Positions 1 to 5,174 of a stretch of 5,716 nucleotides of DNA are shown piece after piece. Both the position numbers and the translations under genes were made by a program. The notes beneath the pieces were generated by a model. The model saw only the letters and a list, made by a program, of their open reading frames with translations. It had not been told where the DNA came from and did no database searches. Source of the stretch: an uncultured Lachnospiraceae bacterium (lineage in GTDB: Bacteria; Bacillota; Clostridia; Lachnospirales; Lachnospiraceae); assembly GCA_902783305.1 (NCBI GenBank), contig CACZQU010000021.1, positions 1 to 5,716 of the forward strand, written 5' to 3'. Each line of letters begins with the position of its first letter. Position 1 is the first letter of the stretch.

Positions 1-975
1 GCGCCTGGTTTCTGGATTCAATGTACTTTCAAATACAGCGCCGAAGATGGTCGGGCTGATCTCTGACCAGTCAAAATCATCGCTGGCTTTGCGCAAAAGT
101 AGATCCATGATCTCATCGGTGAATGGCGGGATCTCGATATCGTCGCCGCCAAACAGGCCACCGTTGACATACGGAAACGCTGCCAGCAACGGATCATCGT
201 CCGCAAGATAAGGATCACGTTCTTCCGGCTTCTGGTTCAGCACACGGAATAGATCCCGCAGGCCTTTACGTGCGTGTGCAGCATCGAACTGCTGCATATA
301 ATCGTGAAACATGCTCTTCTTACCAAAGACAGCTGCATCCTCGGCATAAAGGCAGAATACGATACGGACGCAGAGTTTGTTCAGGGATTTCAGTGTTTCC
401 TCGTTTTCCGGCTCTTTATACTGCTTCAAAAAGGCATCGTAAAGCAGGCCGACAAGTTCACCGGCCTGCAAAGAGATTTTCATCTCATCCGTAACTTTCT
501 TGATATCTTTTGCCACAAGAAAATCAAGCATGTGGAACTTTGCCGGAAGATCTGTCAGTGTGATTATTACCGGATCAGGCTTCATGACAGCCATGTCATA
601 GATCCATATCTCCGCAAAATTTGACGTGACGATCCAACGGGCTTTCTCTGTATATGGCAGCAAATTATCGTATTCCTTTGCTTGTTCATAGGGAGATTTA
701 CTATCATGTCCCATCTGTGGCTTATCAAGAGCTATACCCAGAGACTTCTGCTCAATCAGCACATGTGTCTCCGGAATATAGACATCAATCCTTTTCATGC
801 TCTTATCCCCGGCAACCTTCTTCTCAAACTCCACGCGATCTGTTACATTCGTCACGCCGAAAATATTCTGAAGGATATCAATCCAATACGAACGAGCATC
901 CTCATCTTCTTTTCCTTTGCCGTTCCACTTATAAAAAAACTGTCTGGCTGCTTCTCTCTGCTGCGCATCAGTCAT
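1..975 (-). CDS. MmeI-like type IIG/IIL restriction enzyme-methyltransferase, N-terminal part (runs off left edge)
   Basis: An uninterrupted 325-codon frame is read leftward from ATG 975-973 to the window edge. Family knowledge: these are large (about 900-1000 aa) single-chain enzymes that methylate adenine in a target site and, if the N-terminal nuclease is intact, cut DNA some distance away. Seen: D64 followed after ten residues by E75-Q-K77, in the context KRIDVYIPE...LIEQKS, a PD-(D/E)XK-type nuclease motif as in MmeI. Next come ARWIVTSNFAEIWIYD (about 217-232 by position in the chain order), YVNGGLFGG and SPTIFGAVFESTLNPE, typical of the linker just before the SAM-binding domain. The methyltransferase motifs and target-recognition domain lie outside the window, so activity cannot be judged. 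Start: ATG 975 has an AAGGA-type site about 11 nt upstream. An in-frame ATG at 987-985 is possible but too close to that site. The start overlaps the stop of the small upstream ORF (ATGACTGA), suggesting coupled translation. A methyltransferase of the BREX/PglX type is less likely, given the EXK motif. Confidence 0.85.
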   Translation of the reverse strand, partial: MTDAQQREAARQFFYKWNGKGKEDEDARSYWIDILQNIFGVTNVTDRVEFEKKVAGDKSMKRIDVYIPETHVLIEQKSLGIALDKPQMGHDSKSPYEQAKEYDNLLPYTEKARWIVTSNFAEIWIYDMAVMKPDPVIITLTDLPAKFHMLDFLVAKDIKKVTDEMKISLQAGELVGLLYDAFLKQYKEPENEETLKSLNKLCVRIVFCLYAEDAAVFGKKSMFHDYMQQFDAAHARKGLRDLFRVLNQKPEERDPYLADDDPLLAAFPYVNGGLFGGDDIEIPPFTDEIMDLLLRKASDDFDWSEISPTIFGAVFESTLNPETRR

Positions 976-1089
976 TGTCCACACCATCCTTCTTCTTGAT
1001 ATATTTTCCAGACTTTACTTTACCATCTGCAGTTCTCTCGGCATCCGCCGGAAGTACCCAAAATTTCCAAATTGCTTAACGCCTGGCAT
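968..1089 (-). pseudogene. 40-codon ORF requiring a -1 frame change, upstream of and overlapping the restriction enzyme gene
   Basis: Not recognised as a known family. ATG 1089-1087 opens a frame (MPGVKQFGNF) that as written stops after 24 codons at TAA 1017-1015. A -1 shift at codons 9-10 gives a 40-aa protein ending KKKDGVDND at TGA 970-968, overlapping the restriction-enzyme ATG by 8 nt (ATGACTGA). The -1 frame downstream looks coding: it is Lys/Asp/Glu-rich and polar (for example PADAERTADGKVKSG), and its AAG-AAG-AAG-GAT codons supply the probable ribosome binding site of the next gene. The change point is A-AAT-TTT (1066-1060), a slippery-type heptamer in the correct phase. A small hairpin (CGGC GGAT GCCG, 1050-1039) follows about 9 nt downstream. 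It could be a decayed gene, a one-base deletion, a sequencing error or programmed frameshifting; the sequence alone does not decide. The ribosome binding site (AAGAG just before the ATG) is weak. Confidence 0.45.
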
Positions 1090-1110
1090 CTTCTCTTATG
1101 TTTTGTCACG

Positions 1111-1139
1111 ATATGATGTAATTGTATTTATAAATACAA
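1111..1139 (-). promoter_or_regulatory. Weak candidate promoter for the restriction-modification unit
   Basis: Read leftward, TTGTAT (1139-1134) and TCATAT (1116-1111) are separated by 17 bp, and the spacer lies inside the 30-bp palindrome. The -10 match is poor. The unit may instead be read through from the parA operon, whose last gene ends only 50 bp before ATG 1089. If real, a protein bound to the palindrome would block it. Confidence 0.25.
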
Positions 1140-1145
1140 TTACAT
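1116..1145. promoter_or_regulatory. Perfect 30-bp palindrome: probable RHH/ParA operator or centromere site A
   Basis: All 15 base pairs around the centre 1130/1131 are complementary. It resolves into hexamers: TGTAAT (1117-1122), TGTATT (1123-1128), a TATA centre, AATACA (1133-1138) and ATTACA (1139-1144). That is two direct copies of TGTAWT facing two inverted copies. It contains the stop codon of the RHH gene and lies 27 bp before the small ORF of the restriction-modification unit. Related hexamers lie in the parA promoter (2313-2344). Short AT-rich tandem and inverted repeats are typical binding sites of RHH partition proteins (for example the heptads bound by Omega of pSM19035). Binding by the neighbouring RHH protein is inference. 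The arms lack GC, so an intrinsic terminator is unlikely. Confidence 0.6.
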
Positions 1146-1463
1146 TTCTCCGTTATCTTTGAGAATCAGTATTCGCAAGTATTCTGCCAGTGAGATTCCC
1201 ATGGAATGTGCCTTGTTCATTGCAAGATCCTTGACAGATTGCTGGAATCGGATTTGAGTAATCGCATTCCGACGCTCATCATTTGCGTGAGGGACCTGTC
1301 GTCTCGGCATCATCTGCTTATTAATCTCTGTTGCAATAATTTCACTTCTCGTTTCAGCAATAGCCGGAGCCTTCTTATACTCGGCTTCCTGCCTGATCGG
1401 TTCTGCCGCTTCAGCAACTACTTCATTTAAATCTTTCCTAAATCTTGGTTTTGCCATGATCAT
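1140..1463 (-). CDS. Ribbon-helix-helix DNA-binding protein, likely ParB-type partner of ParA
   Basis: 107 aa. The C-terminal 40 residues fit a ribbon-helix-helix fold: a beta strand with alternating residues (NAITQIRF, about 66-73), helix one (about 74-89, QQSVKDLAMNKAHSMG) and helix two after the GIS turn (about 91-103, SLAEYLRILILKD). Residues 1-65 are charged, rich in Ala/Glu/Lys/Arg, and probably flexible; basic N-terminal tails in such partners often contact ParA or DNA. It is the second gene after parA, its ATG (1463-1461) overlapping the parA stop by ATGA, so translation is probably coupled. An internal start at 1457-1455 (MAKPRF) is equally plausible, since the AAAGGA site serves either. 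Family knowledge: type Ib partition systems pair a short ParA with a small RHH protein that binds centromere repeats and represses the operon. The exact family is not recognised by name, and the role comes from fold and context. Confidence 0.75.
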   Translation of the reverse strand: MIMAKPRFRKDLNEVVAEAAEPIRQEAEYKKAPAIAETRSEIIATEINKQMMPRRQVPHANDERRNAITQIRFQQSVKDLAMNKAHSMGISLAEYLRILILKDNGEM

Positions 1464-2284
1464 CTTATCCTTTCTTTCAATTCTTCTGTCACTTTCACAA
1501 TATCCTCAGCTACCGCCTGACGTGGGGCGTATTCAGTAACTCCCACATGGTATGCAACACACTCGCTCATTGCCACAGCATTTCGGATTCCTGTACTAAA
1601 TGGCGTCGTATTCAGCCTTTTCGCATACGAATCAACAGCTGTCTTAACAGCACGGGAGAGTTTTGTCCTGTCTGTGTTTCGATTGAACAAAATACCTGTC
1701 ACTCGAAGATCAGGATTCACCCCGGATTCAATAACAGTTTTTATAGAGTCTTCTGTCCCTCGGTTTCCTTCAAGGCTGGCAGCATCCGGCAACATCACAA
1801 CCGTCACATAATCCACTCCGCACAAGCATAATAAGTGCGTGAAATTTGGTGCCGGAGAGACATCGCACAACACATATTTGTATTTTTTTTTCACTTTTTC
1901 AAATATATCAATCATTCTCAAAAACATCGTCTTTGTGAATTCCTTGCGGACCCAGGCAGCGCCATGTGACTGAACATACTGTGTGATGTGCTCTCGCTGC
2001 CCAATTTCAGAAACAGATATATCCGCAGGGATGATATCCAGATTATTACGGAGATGAATGATTGCCTCATCGATAGTACATTCTTCATCAAGAACATCCT
2101 TTATCGTTTTCAAGTCATCAGTTTTTTCCACGCCACAGAAATAGGTGAGATTAGCCTGTTGTCCGTCCAGGTCAATAAGCAAAACCTTATCGTTTTCAGA
2201 AAGCTTCCATGCAATATTGAATGCCGCCGTCGACTTCCCGACTCCACCTTTTTCATTAACGAACCCTATGCTTTTCCCATTCAT
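1460..2284 (-). CDS. parA: ParA-family partition ATPase
   Basis: 274 aa. Role: an ATP-dependent dimerising ATPase that moves or positions replicons on the nucleoid with a DNA-binding partner. Seen: deviant Walker A KGGVGKST (residues 12-19, signature Lys12 and Lys17), A' motif LLIDLDGQQ (35-43, Asp38/Asp40), Walker B YVLCDVSP (137-144, Asp141). There is no N-terminal helix-turn-helix, and the length matches the short type Ib class. The usual DTPP after Walker B reads DVSP. Start: ATG 2284 has GGAGG 8 nt upstream. ATG 2290 (MT before it) is too close to that site. A longer frame opening at 2368 would add an Ile-rich 28-residue stretch translated from the AT-rich promoter region and is rejected. 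It is first in an operon with the RHH gene (ATGA overlap). A promoter with an embedded palindrome upstream suggests autorepression. A Soj-like chromosomal role is possible but less likely next to a primase and a restriction enzyme. Confidence 0.9.
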   Translation of the reverse strand: MNGKSIGFVNEKGGVGKSTAAFNIAWKLSENDKVLLIDLDGQQANLTYFCGVEKTDDLKTIKDVLDEECTIDEAIIHLRNNLDIIPADISVSEIGQREHITQYVQSHGAAWVRKEFTKTMFLRMIDIFEKVKKKYKYVLCDVSPAPNFTHLLCLCGVDYVTVVMLPDAASLEGNRGTEDSIKTVIESGVNPDLRVTGILFNRNTDRTKLSRAVKTAVDSYAKRLNTTPFSTGIRNAVAMSECVAYHVGVTEYAPRQAVAEDIVKVTEELKERIR

Positions 2285-2310
2285 TGTCATTTCCTCCGGA
2301 TAGATTATAA

Positions 2311-2346
2311 TAAATACATTTACAATTATAATTGTAATTATAATTA
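2311..2346. promoter_or_regulatory. AT-rich hexamer array and palindromes upstream of parA: probable operator / centromere site B
   Basis: Hexamers AATACA (2313-2318) and TTTACA (2319-2324), then an 8-bp centre, then TGTAAT (2333-2338) and TATAAT (2339-2344). The core 2320-2337 is an 18-bp perfect palindrome, and TAATTA-TAATTA (2335-2346) is a second. The hexamers match those of site A (1116-1145), with the arms in the opposite order. It covers the -10 box and most of the spacer of the parA promoter, so a bound protein would repress parA. The RHH protein encoded by the operon is the natural candidate (inference). Confidence 0.6.
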
Positions 2347-2353
2347 TATCAAA
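2325..2353 (-). promoter_or_regulatory. parA promoter
   Basis: Read leftward: -35 TTTGAT (2353-2348), a 17-bp spacer, -10 TATAAT (2330-2325, perfect consensus), followed about 40 bp later by parA ATG 2284 with its GGAGG site. The -10 sits at the centre of the TTACAATTATAATTGTAA palindrome. Other TATAAT copies in this AT-rich stretch make the precise -10 uncertain, but this is the only pair I found with ideal spacing. Confidence 0.65.
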
Positions 2354-2410
2354 GATGAATTTATTCAAATTTGCCAGAAATAGGACTTAAAAGCGAATAC
2401 CAGCTGTGAT

Positions 2411-2440
2411 ATTTGCTGTTTTTGAGACTTCAGAGCAAAT
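2411..2440. repeat. Inverted repeat ATTTGCT / AGCAAAT
   Basis: Perfect 7-bp arms (2411-2417 and 2434-2440) around 16 bp, in the divergent region between parA and the 67-aa gene. It could be an operator for the plus-strand gene. A similar TTTGCT-GCG-AGCAAA occurs at 5650-5664. Function unknown. Confidence 0.4.
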
Positions 2441-2448
2441 TTGGTGAT

Positions 2449-2477
2449 TTGTTCTCGCTTCCACAACGCTTTATTCT
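2449..2477 (+). promoter_or_regulatory. Weak candidate promoter for the 67-aa gene
   Basis: TTGTTC (2449-2454), 17 bp, TATTCT (2472-2477), about 28 bp before ATG 2506. Matches are partial (roughly 3-4 of 6 each), but position and spacing suit the gene. Confidence 0.35.
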
Positions 2478-2505
2478 CAAAGCATGAGATGAGGAGGGAA
2501 AGAGC

Positions 2506-2709
2506 ATGGAAGATCAGATCACTATGCTGCAGGCGATACTCTGTGCCGTGCAAATCCACGAAACCGGAGAAACGTGGGCTTACTCATTCAGAAAAGCACT
2601 TGATTTCAGGGAGACCTTTAACAGGGCACTGGCTGCAGGATTTACAAAAGATGAACTGCTGACGTTGCTGGACAAAGCGGAGAGAGAAAAGACGAGGAAT
2701 GATAACTGA
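2506..2709 (+). CDS. Small hypothetical protein (67 aa), only complete plus-strand gene
   Basis: Not recognised. ATG 2506 follows a strong GAGGAGGGA site about 6 nt upstream. The protein begins MEDQITMLQAILCAVQIHETGE and ends in a charged helix (DELLTLLDKAEREKTRNDN). It looks soluble and mostly helical, with no membrane segment, signal peptide or Cys pair. FTKDELLTLL (about 47-56) resembles a helix cap followed by an amphipathic helix. It is divergent from parA and convergent with the primase: its TGA (2707-2709) is immediately adjacent to the primase stop (2712-2710). A shorter minus-strand frame over 2365-2559 has no good ribosome binding site and is a shadow. A small regulator or adaptor of the element is possible, but nothing in the sequence assigns a function. 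Confidence 0.7.
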   Translation: MEDQITMLQAILCAVQIHETGETWAYSFRKALDFRETFNRALAAGFTKDELLTLLDKAEREKTRNDN

Positions 2710-2724
2710 TCAATCCTCGTCTTT
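2688..2724. terminator. Bidirectional terminator-like hairpin shared by two convergent genes
   Basis: AAAGACGAGGA (2688-2698) pairs perfectly with TCCTCGTCTTT (2714-2724). After one A/A mismatch a further four pairs (2700-2703 with 2709-2712) close a 5-nt loop. Both stop codons (plus 2707-2709, minus 2712-2710) lie in the loop end. The minus direction is followed by TTTT, while the plus direction has only TTT then a mixed pyrimidine run, so termination should be better for the primase transcript. Confidence 0.65.
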
Positions 2725-4383
2725 CTGCTTTCCATGCTCGTTCAATTTTTTATTATAAAGCTCCAAACGCTGAAACTGCTTGTACTCGGATTCCGAGAGT
2801 TTGATGATCGGCACATTTTGGTCTTCGTATGTTTTGATCATAGTCGCCATTTCGGATTGTACATCGGAATGGAAATATCTCAGTCCGTCCGCTGTTGGAT
2901 AAGCAATCGCGTATACGCTTGAATCGATTCTTGGCGTTTTCGGCGGCGTGATTTCTATAACAAAATCGTCAACATCTGTATTAACAACATAGTCTGTAGC
3001 GATGTCAGGCACTTCTATTGGTTCATCAAAAATCTCATGCCACCATTTTTTTACTGTATTTTTTGAAAGCCCCGTTTCTTTCGCAACCTGATATTGTGTC
3101 GCATCCGGATGTGCTGCCATATATTCCTCCACGACTCTTTTTACTGTTGGCCTTCCCATGGTACACTCGCCTTCAGAAAGCTTAAAATCCCGTTGGTTGT
3201 TCATGTACCGGACATGCGCCGCTCTTGTTCTCCCATTGCGTTTATTCTTTTTGATATCGATCGATGATAGCCTTTTGATTGTATCGATTGGAAATGTGTA
3301 ATAACTGTCGTTATACATTTCCAGCGCTTCAAAAACATCATCTTCCGTAAAACGATTGTCTTTATCGGTTGTAATCGCGTCAAAACCATCAACTAGATCC
3401 ATGGCATCTTTTTCAAGCTGCGTATATGAGATTCCCGCCTTTTTTGCGTATACCGCAAGGCACATGATACAAAAGTATCTGTGTCCAACCGACTTCTCGT
3501 TTTTGATTCTTTCCAACCACCAATAATACAGGTCTGGTTTTGTCGTCCAATGCCCTTTAGGCTTACCATCAATTACACGATTCTGATACCACTCAGGATA
3601 CAGTTCTTTAGCTCTTGCTAAAGGCAGCTCTTTGTAATAAGTGCTGTGCTTTACGCGGAATTCATCCGGCACAAATTGATTTAAATAGTCGATTGATATC
3701 TTTTCACCCGTCCTAAAAACAACTGTTCGTCTGCCGTCTTTTGTGATCCCACCTACTAATCGGAACCCTTGAAAAAGACTCTCGATTTGGACTTTGTCAT
3801 GCAGATCCGTAACATACCGATTCCAAATCATCCTCGTAAGCCGATCTTTATAAACCTGGAGTTCTTTAGCAGTATTTTCAAATGCCGGGACGGGCCTCTC
3901 AAACAGATAGTAATAATGAAGTCCATTCCCGGAATTCACGATATATGTTGGTCGCGGAATAAGGTGTGACGGTCCATTTCCATCAATTTGATAAAGCAAA
4001 TCTTTCATCTGCTGCTCTGCTGAAACACCGTCAACATCGATTGCCAGTCCATGAAAATAACGTGCATTAGAAGATGTACGTTCTTTTCCGATATAGCTAA
4101 TCGGACTAATTATTATAAAATTCTCATGGCTGAGTAGTTCATCCAGCTGATCTAGATCATCACAAATCGTGTACCGTTTAGATTTCTGGAAACGCCCATT
4201 GTCCCCAACAACAAGTTCTACGGCAATTGCCACCGGCTTCCCGTCAGCATAATGTTCCTCTCCGGTTTCCTGCAAAAAGCCGTCGCCGAAAACATCTCGG
4301 TAAAAACTCATCGGGTCAGTAGGCTCATAACGCTGTAATAAGAATTTTGATTTCCAATCATCATATAAATCCGGCATCTTCAT
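2710..4383 (-). CDS. AEP-type primase / replication initiation protein with C-terminal helix-turn-helix
   Basis: 557 aa. Role: RNA/DNA primer synthesis for replication of a plasmid or integrative element, probably also origin recognition. Archaeo-eukaryotic primase motifs are seen: HGLAIDVDG (111-119, metal-binding Asp116/Asp118), SGNGLHYYYLF (151-161, nucleotide-binding His156) and QGFRLVGGITKDG (205-217), with an acidic residue before it (Asp196 candidate). Residues about 280-375 are helical, a PriCT-like position. MGRPTVKRVVEEY...ATQYQVAKETGLSKNTVKKWW (409-448) is a clear helix-turn-helix, followed by an acidic linker (about 453-480) and a further domain (485-550) not recognised. Start ATG 4383 overlaps the upstream gene's stop by ATGA, so the two are translationally coupled. 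Such primases are common on Firmicute plasmids and conjugative elements. A virus-type primase-polymerase is an alternative; no helicase Walker motif is present, so the element must borrow or encode a helicase elsewhere. Confidence 0.8.
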   Translation of the reverse strand: MKMPDLYDDWKSKFLLQRYEPTDPMSFYRDVFGDGFLQETGEEHYADGKPVAIAVELVVGDNGRFQKSKRYTICDDLDQLDELLSHENFIIISPISYIGKERTSSNARYFHGLAIDVDGVSAEQQMKDLLYQIDGNGPSHLIPRPTYIVNSGNGLHYYYLFERPVPAFENTAKELQVYKDRLTRMIWNRYVTDLHDKVQIESLFQGFRLVGGITKDGRRTVVFRTGEKISIDYLNQFVPDEFRVKHSTYYKELPLARAKELYPEWYQNRVIDGKPKGHWTTKPDLYYWWLERIKNEKSVGHRYFCIMCLAVYAKKAGISYTQLEKDAMDLVDGFDAITTDKDNRFTEDDVFEALEMYNDSYYTFPIDTIKRLSSIDIKKNKRNGRTRAAHVRYMNNQRDFKLSEGECTMGRPTVKRVVEEYMAAHPDATQYQVAKETGLSKNTVKKWWHEIFDEPIEVPDIATDYVVNTDVDDFVIEITPPKTPRIDSSVYAIAYPTADGLRYFHSDVQSEMATMIKTYEDQNVPIIKLSESEYKQFQRLELYNKKLNEHGKQKDED

Positions 4384-4790
4384 TTCATCCTATCCTGCAG
4401 ATTCCTGATTTCTGCAACCGTAACGGCACGCTCTTCCGCTGGGAAAGAAGGTTCAGTAATCTGCTCTTTCATATGCTCCGGAAGAGGCACTACAACATGA
4501 GAAGAAGATGCACGCAGCAGCCAATTGACAACAAATTTTCGTATACCTTTCGCCGTTTTACGTCGCGTCGGATTTGCATGCAGCCACAGGTGCATACGCG
4601 TAAATTCCTGCGAAAGATTCAGATTCGGGAATGCAGCATTCCAAACAGCGACATCAGATGTCAGAGGAAACCAGAGAGAACCATCTTTCAAAGGAAGTGC
4701 AGAGAGTGAAGTATAACGTTCACGTATAGCCATAAAATCCTCCAGTGCATGAAGGGGAACTCGCCGTTCCCCGACAACAGCCAAGAACAT
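4380..4790 (-). CDS. Replisome-organizer-like replication accessory protein (C-terminal module)
   Basis: 136 aa from ATG 4790. The stretch from LPLKDGSLWFPLT (about 32-44) through VWNAAFPNLNL (49-59) to LWLHANPTRRKT (68-79) and KGIRKFVVNWLLR (81-93) matches the pattern I know from the C-terminal end of phage/ICE replisome organizer or DnaT-like proteins (LPLNDG...W...YP.VDV...L..M..WL.ANP.RRKT..GI.RFI..WL). That module is thought to bind single-stranded DNA or load helicase. Here the usual N-terminal winged-helix part is absent, so the protein is nearly the module alone plus a variable tail. Start choice: ATG 4790 has AAGGGG 6 nt upstream. A TTG at 4883-4881 would add 31 residues, but no ribosome binding site precedes it. 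Its stop overlaps the primase start (ATGA), implying paired expression and a joint role in replication initiation. The function is inferred from similarity recalled from memory. Confidence 0.65.
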   Translation of the reverse strand: MFLAVVGERRVPLHALEDFMAIRERYTSLSALPLKDGSLWFPLTSDVAVWNAAFPNLNLSQEFTRMHLWLHANPTRRKTAKGIRKFVVNWLLRASSSHVVVPLPEHMKEQITEPSFPAEERAVTVAEIRNLQDRMK

Positions 4791-4803
4791 CCTGAACCCC
4801 TTG

Positions 4804-4826
4804 CAGTGATCACTGAAGTAATCACT
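4804..4826. repeat. Tandem palindromic repeat AGTGATCACT / AGTAATCACT
   Basis: AGTGATCACT (4805-4814, within the perfect 12-bp palindrome CAGTGATCACTG, 4804-4815) is followed after 2 bp by AGTAATCACT (4817-4826), a 12-bp period close to one helical turn. It ends just upstream of the ribosome binding site of the replication accessory gene. It could be an operator, a short iteron pair for the primase helix-turn-helix, or an RNA hairpin controlling translation. Confidence 0.5.
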
Positions 4827-4884
4827 ATATGTATTGCTATGCACGCATGATATGATAACAACAAAGCACAGCTCCAGAGACAAG

Positions 4885-4898
4885 CCGGGGAAACCCGG
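4885..4898 (-). other. Small GC-rich hairpin in the replication-operon leader
   Basis: CCGGG-TTTC-CCCGG on the minus strand (5-bp stem, 4-nt loop), about 95 nt before ATG 4790 and about 40 nt after the promoter. No U tract follows, so it is not a terminator by itself. It may be a leader structure of a regulated transcript; function unknown. Confidence 0.3.
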
Positions 4899-4938
4899 AC
4901 ACAGGACGTTATATTATCAATGACTTTTTGACCCTATT

Positions 4939-4966
4939 ATTTTACCATTTTAGCCATATCAGTCAA
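4939..4966 (-). promoter_or_regulatory. Promoter for the replication operon
   Basis: Read leftward: -35 TTGACT (4966-4961), a 16-bp spacer, -10 TAAAAT (4944-4939), each five of six to consensus. It gives a leader of roughly 140 nt before ATG 4790, with the hairpin at 4885-4898 and the tandem repeat at 4804-4826 inside it. Confidence 0.6.
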
Positions 4967-5174
4967 TCTTTCCGACATTACTATTACCACCCTAAAAAGT
5001 CCTTTCTTCTGCCTATTTCTCTCACCCACACAAGAGGCGTGCAACGGGAAACTCCTACTTCCGTAATTAACACTATATGAATTACACACCGTTTATTGAC
5101 CTGTCTTCGAGTATCTCTGTCACAGCTGTCCGGTGCCTACTTTCCAATTGAGCGAAGTTCTGGCTGCTTTCTCT

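Larger units (their letters stand above)
4791..5174. other. 384-bp stretch without a recognised gene; leader and possible origin region
   Basis: It holds, right to left: the end of the 115-aa gene's transcript with no convincing terminator; an inverted repeat GTAATT/AATTAC (5063-5068, 5080-5085); an AT-rich block (about 4911-4985) with a good minus-strand promoter; a short GC hairpin; and a tandem palindromic repeat beside the replication gene. On the minus strand one frame stays open for about 50 codons and ends with ATG-started MSERLTDMAKMVK at TAA around 4940, but without a credible start for the longer form. Lying directly upstream of primase genes, an origin of replication is possible; no clear iteron array is seen. 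Confidence 0.4.

Noticed and set aside
270..1079. Several plus-strand frames of 74-141 codons opposite the restriction enzyme
   Set aside because: They are antisense to a continuous coding frame with recognisable motifs, have poor ribosome binding sites and show atypical Ser/His/Arg-rich composition.
1116..1145. Reading the 30-bp palindrome as the intrinsic terminator of the parA operon
   Set aside because: The stem is almost wholly A/T with no GC core and no following U tract. The hexamer substructure repeated at the parA promoter fits a protein-binding site better.
2285..2368. Longer parA frame starting at 2368, adding an Ile-rich N-terminal stretch
   Set aside because: The added 28 residues come from the AT-rich promoter/operator. 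The strong GGAGG site lies 8 nt before ATG 2284, and ParA proteins of this class start just before the Walker A motif.
1988..2383. 131-codon plus-strand frame opposite parA
   Set aside because: Antisense to the ParA motifs. Its C-terminal end is translated from the AT-rich operator, and no ribosome binding site is seen.
2365..2559. 64-codon minus-strand frame overlapping the 67-aa gene and parA upstream region
   Set aside because: No ribosome binding site, and it conflicts with the 67-aa gene, which has a strong one.
4347..4716. Plus-strand frames opposite the replication accessory gene
   Set aside because: Shadows of the minus-strand gene, whose conserved WL-ANP-RRKT pattern identifies the coding strand.
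4791..4883. TTG start giving a 167-aa form of the replication accessory protein
   Set aside because: No ribosome binding site precedes the TTG, and ATG 4790 has AAGGGG at good spacing. The extra residues (hydrophobic, Cys-containing) are derived from the leader repeats.
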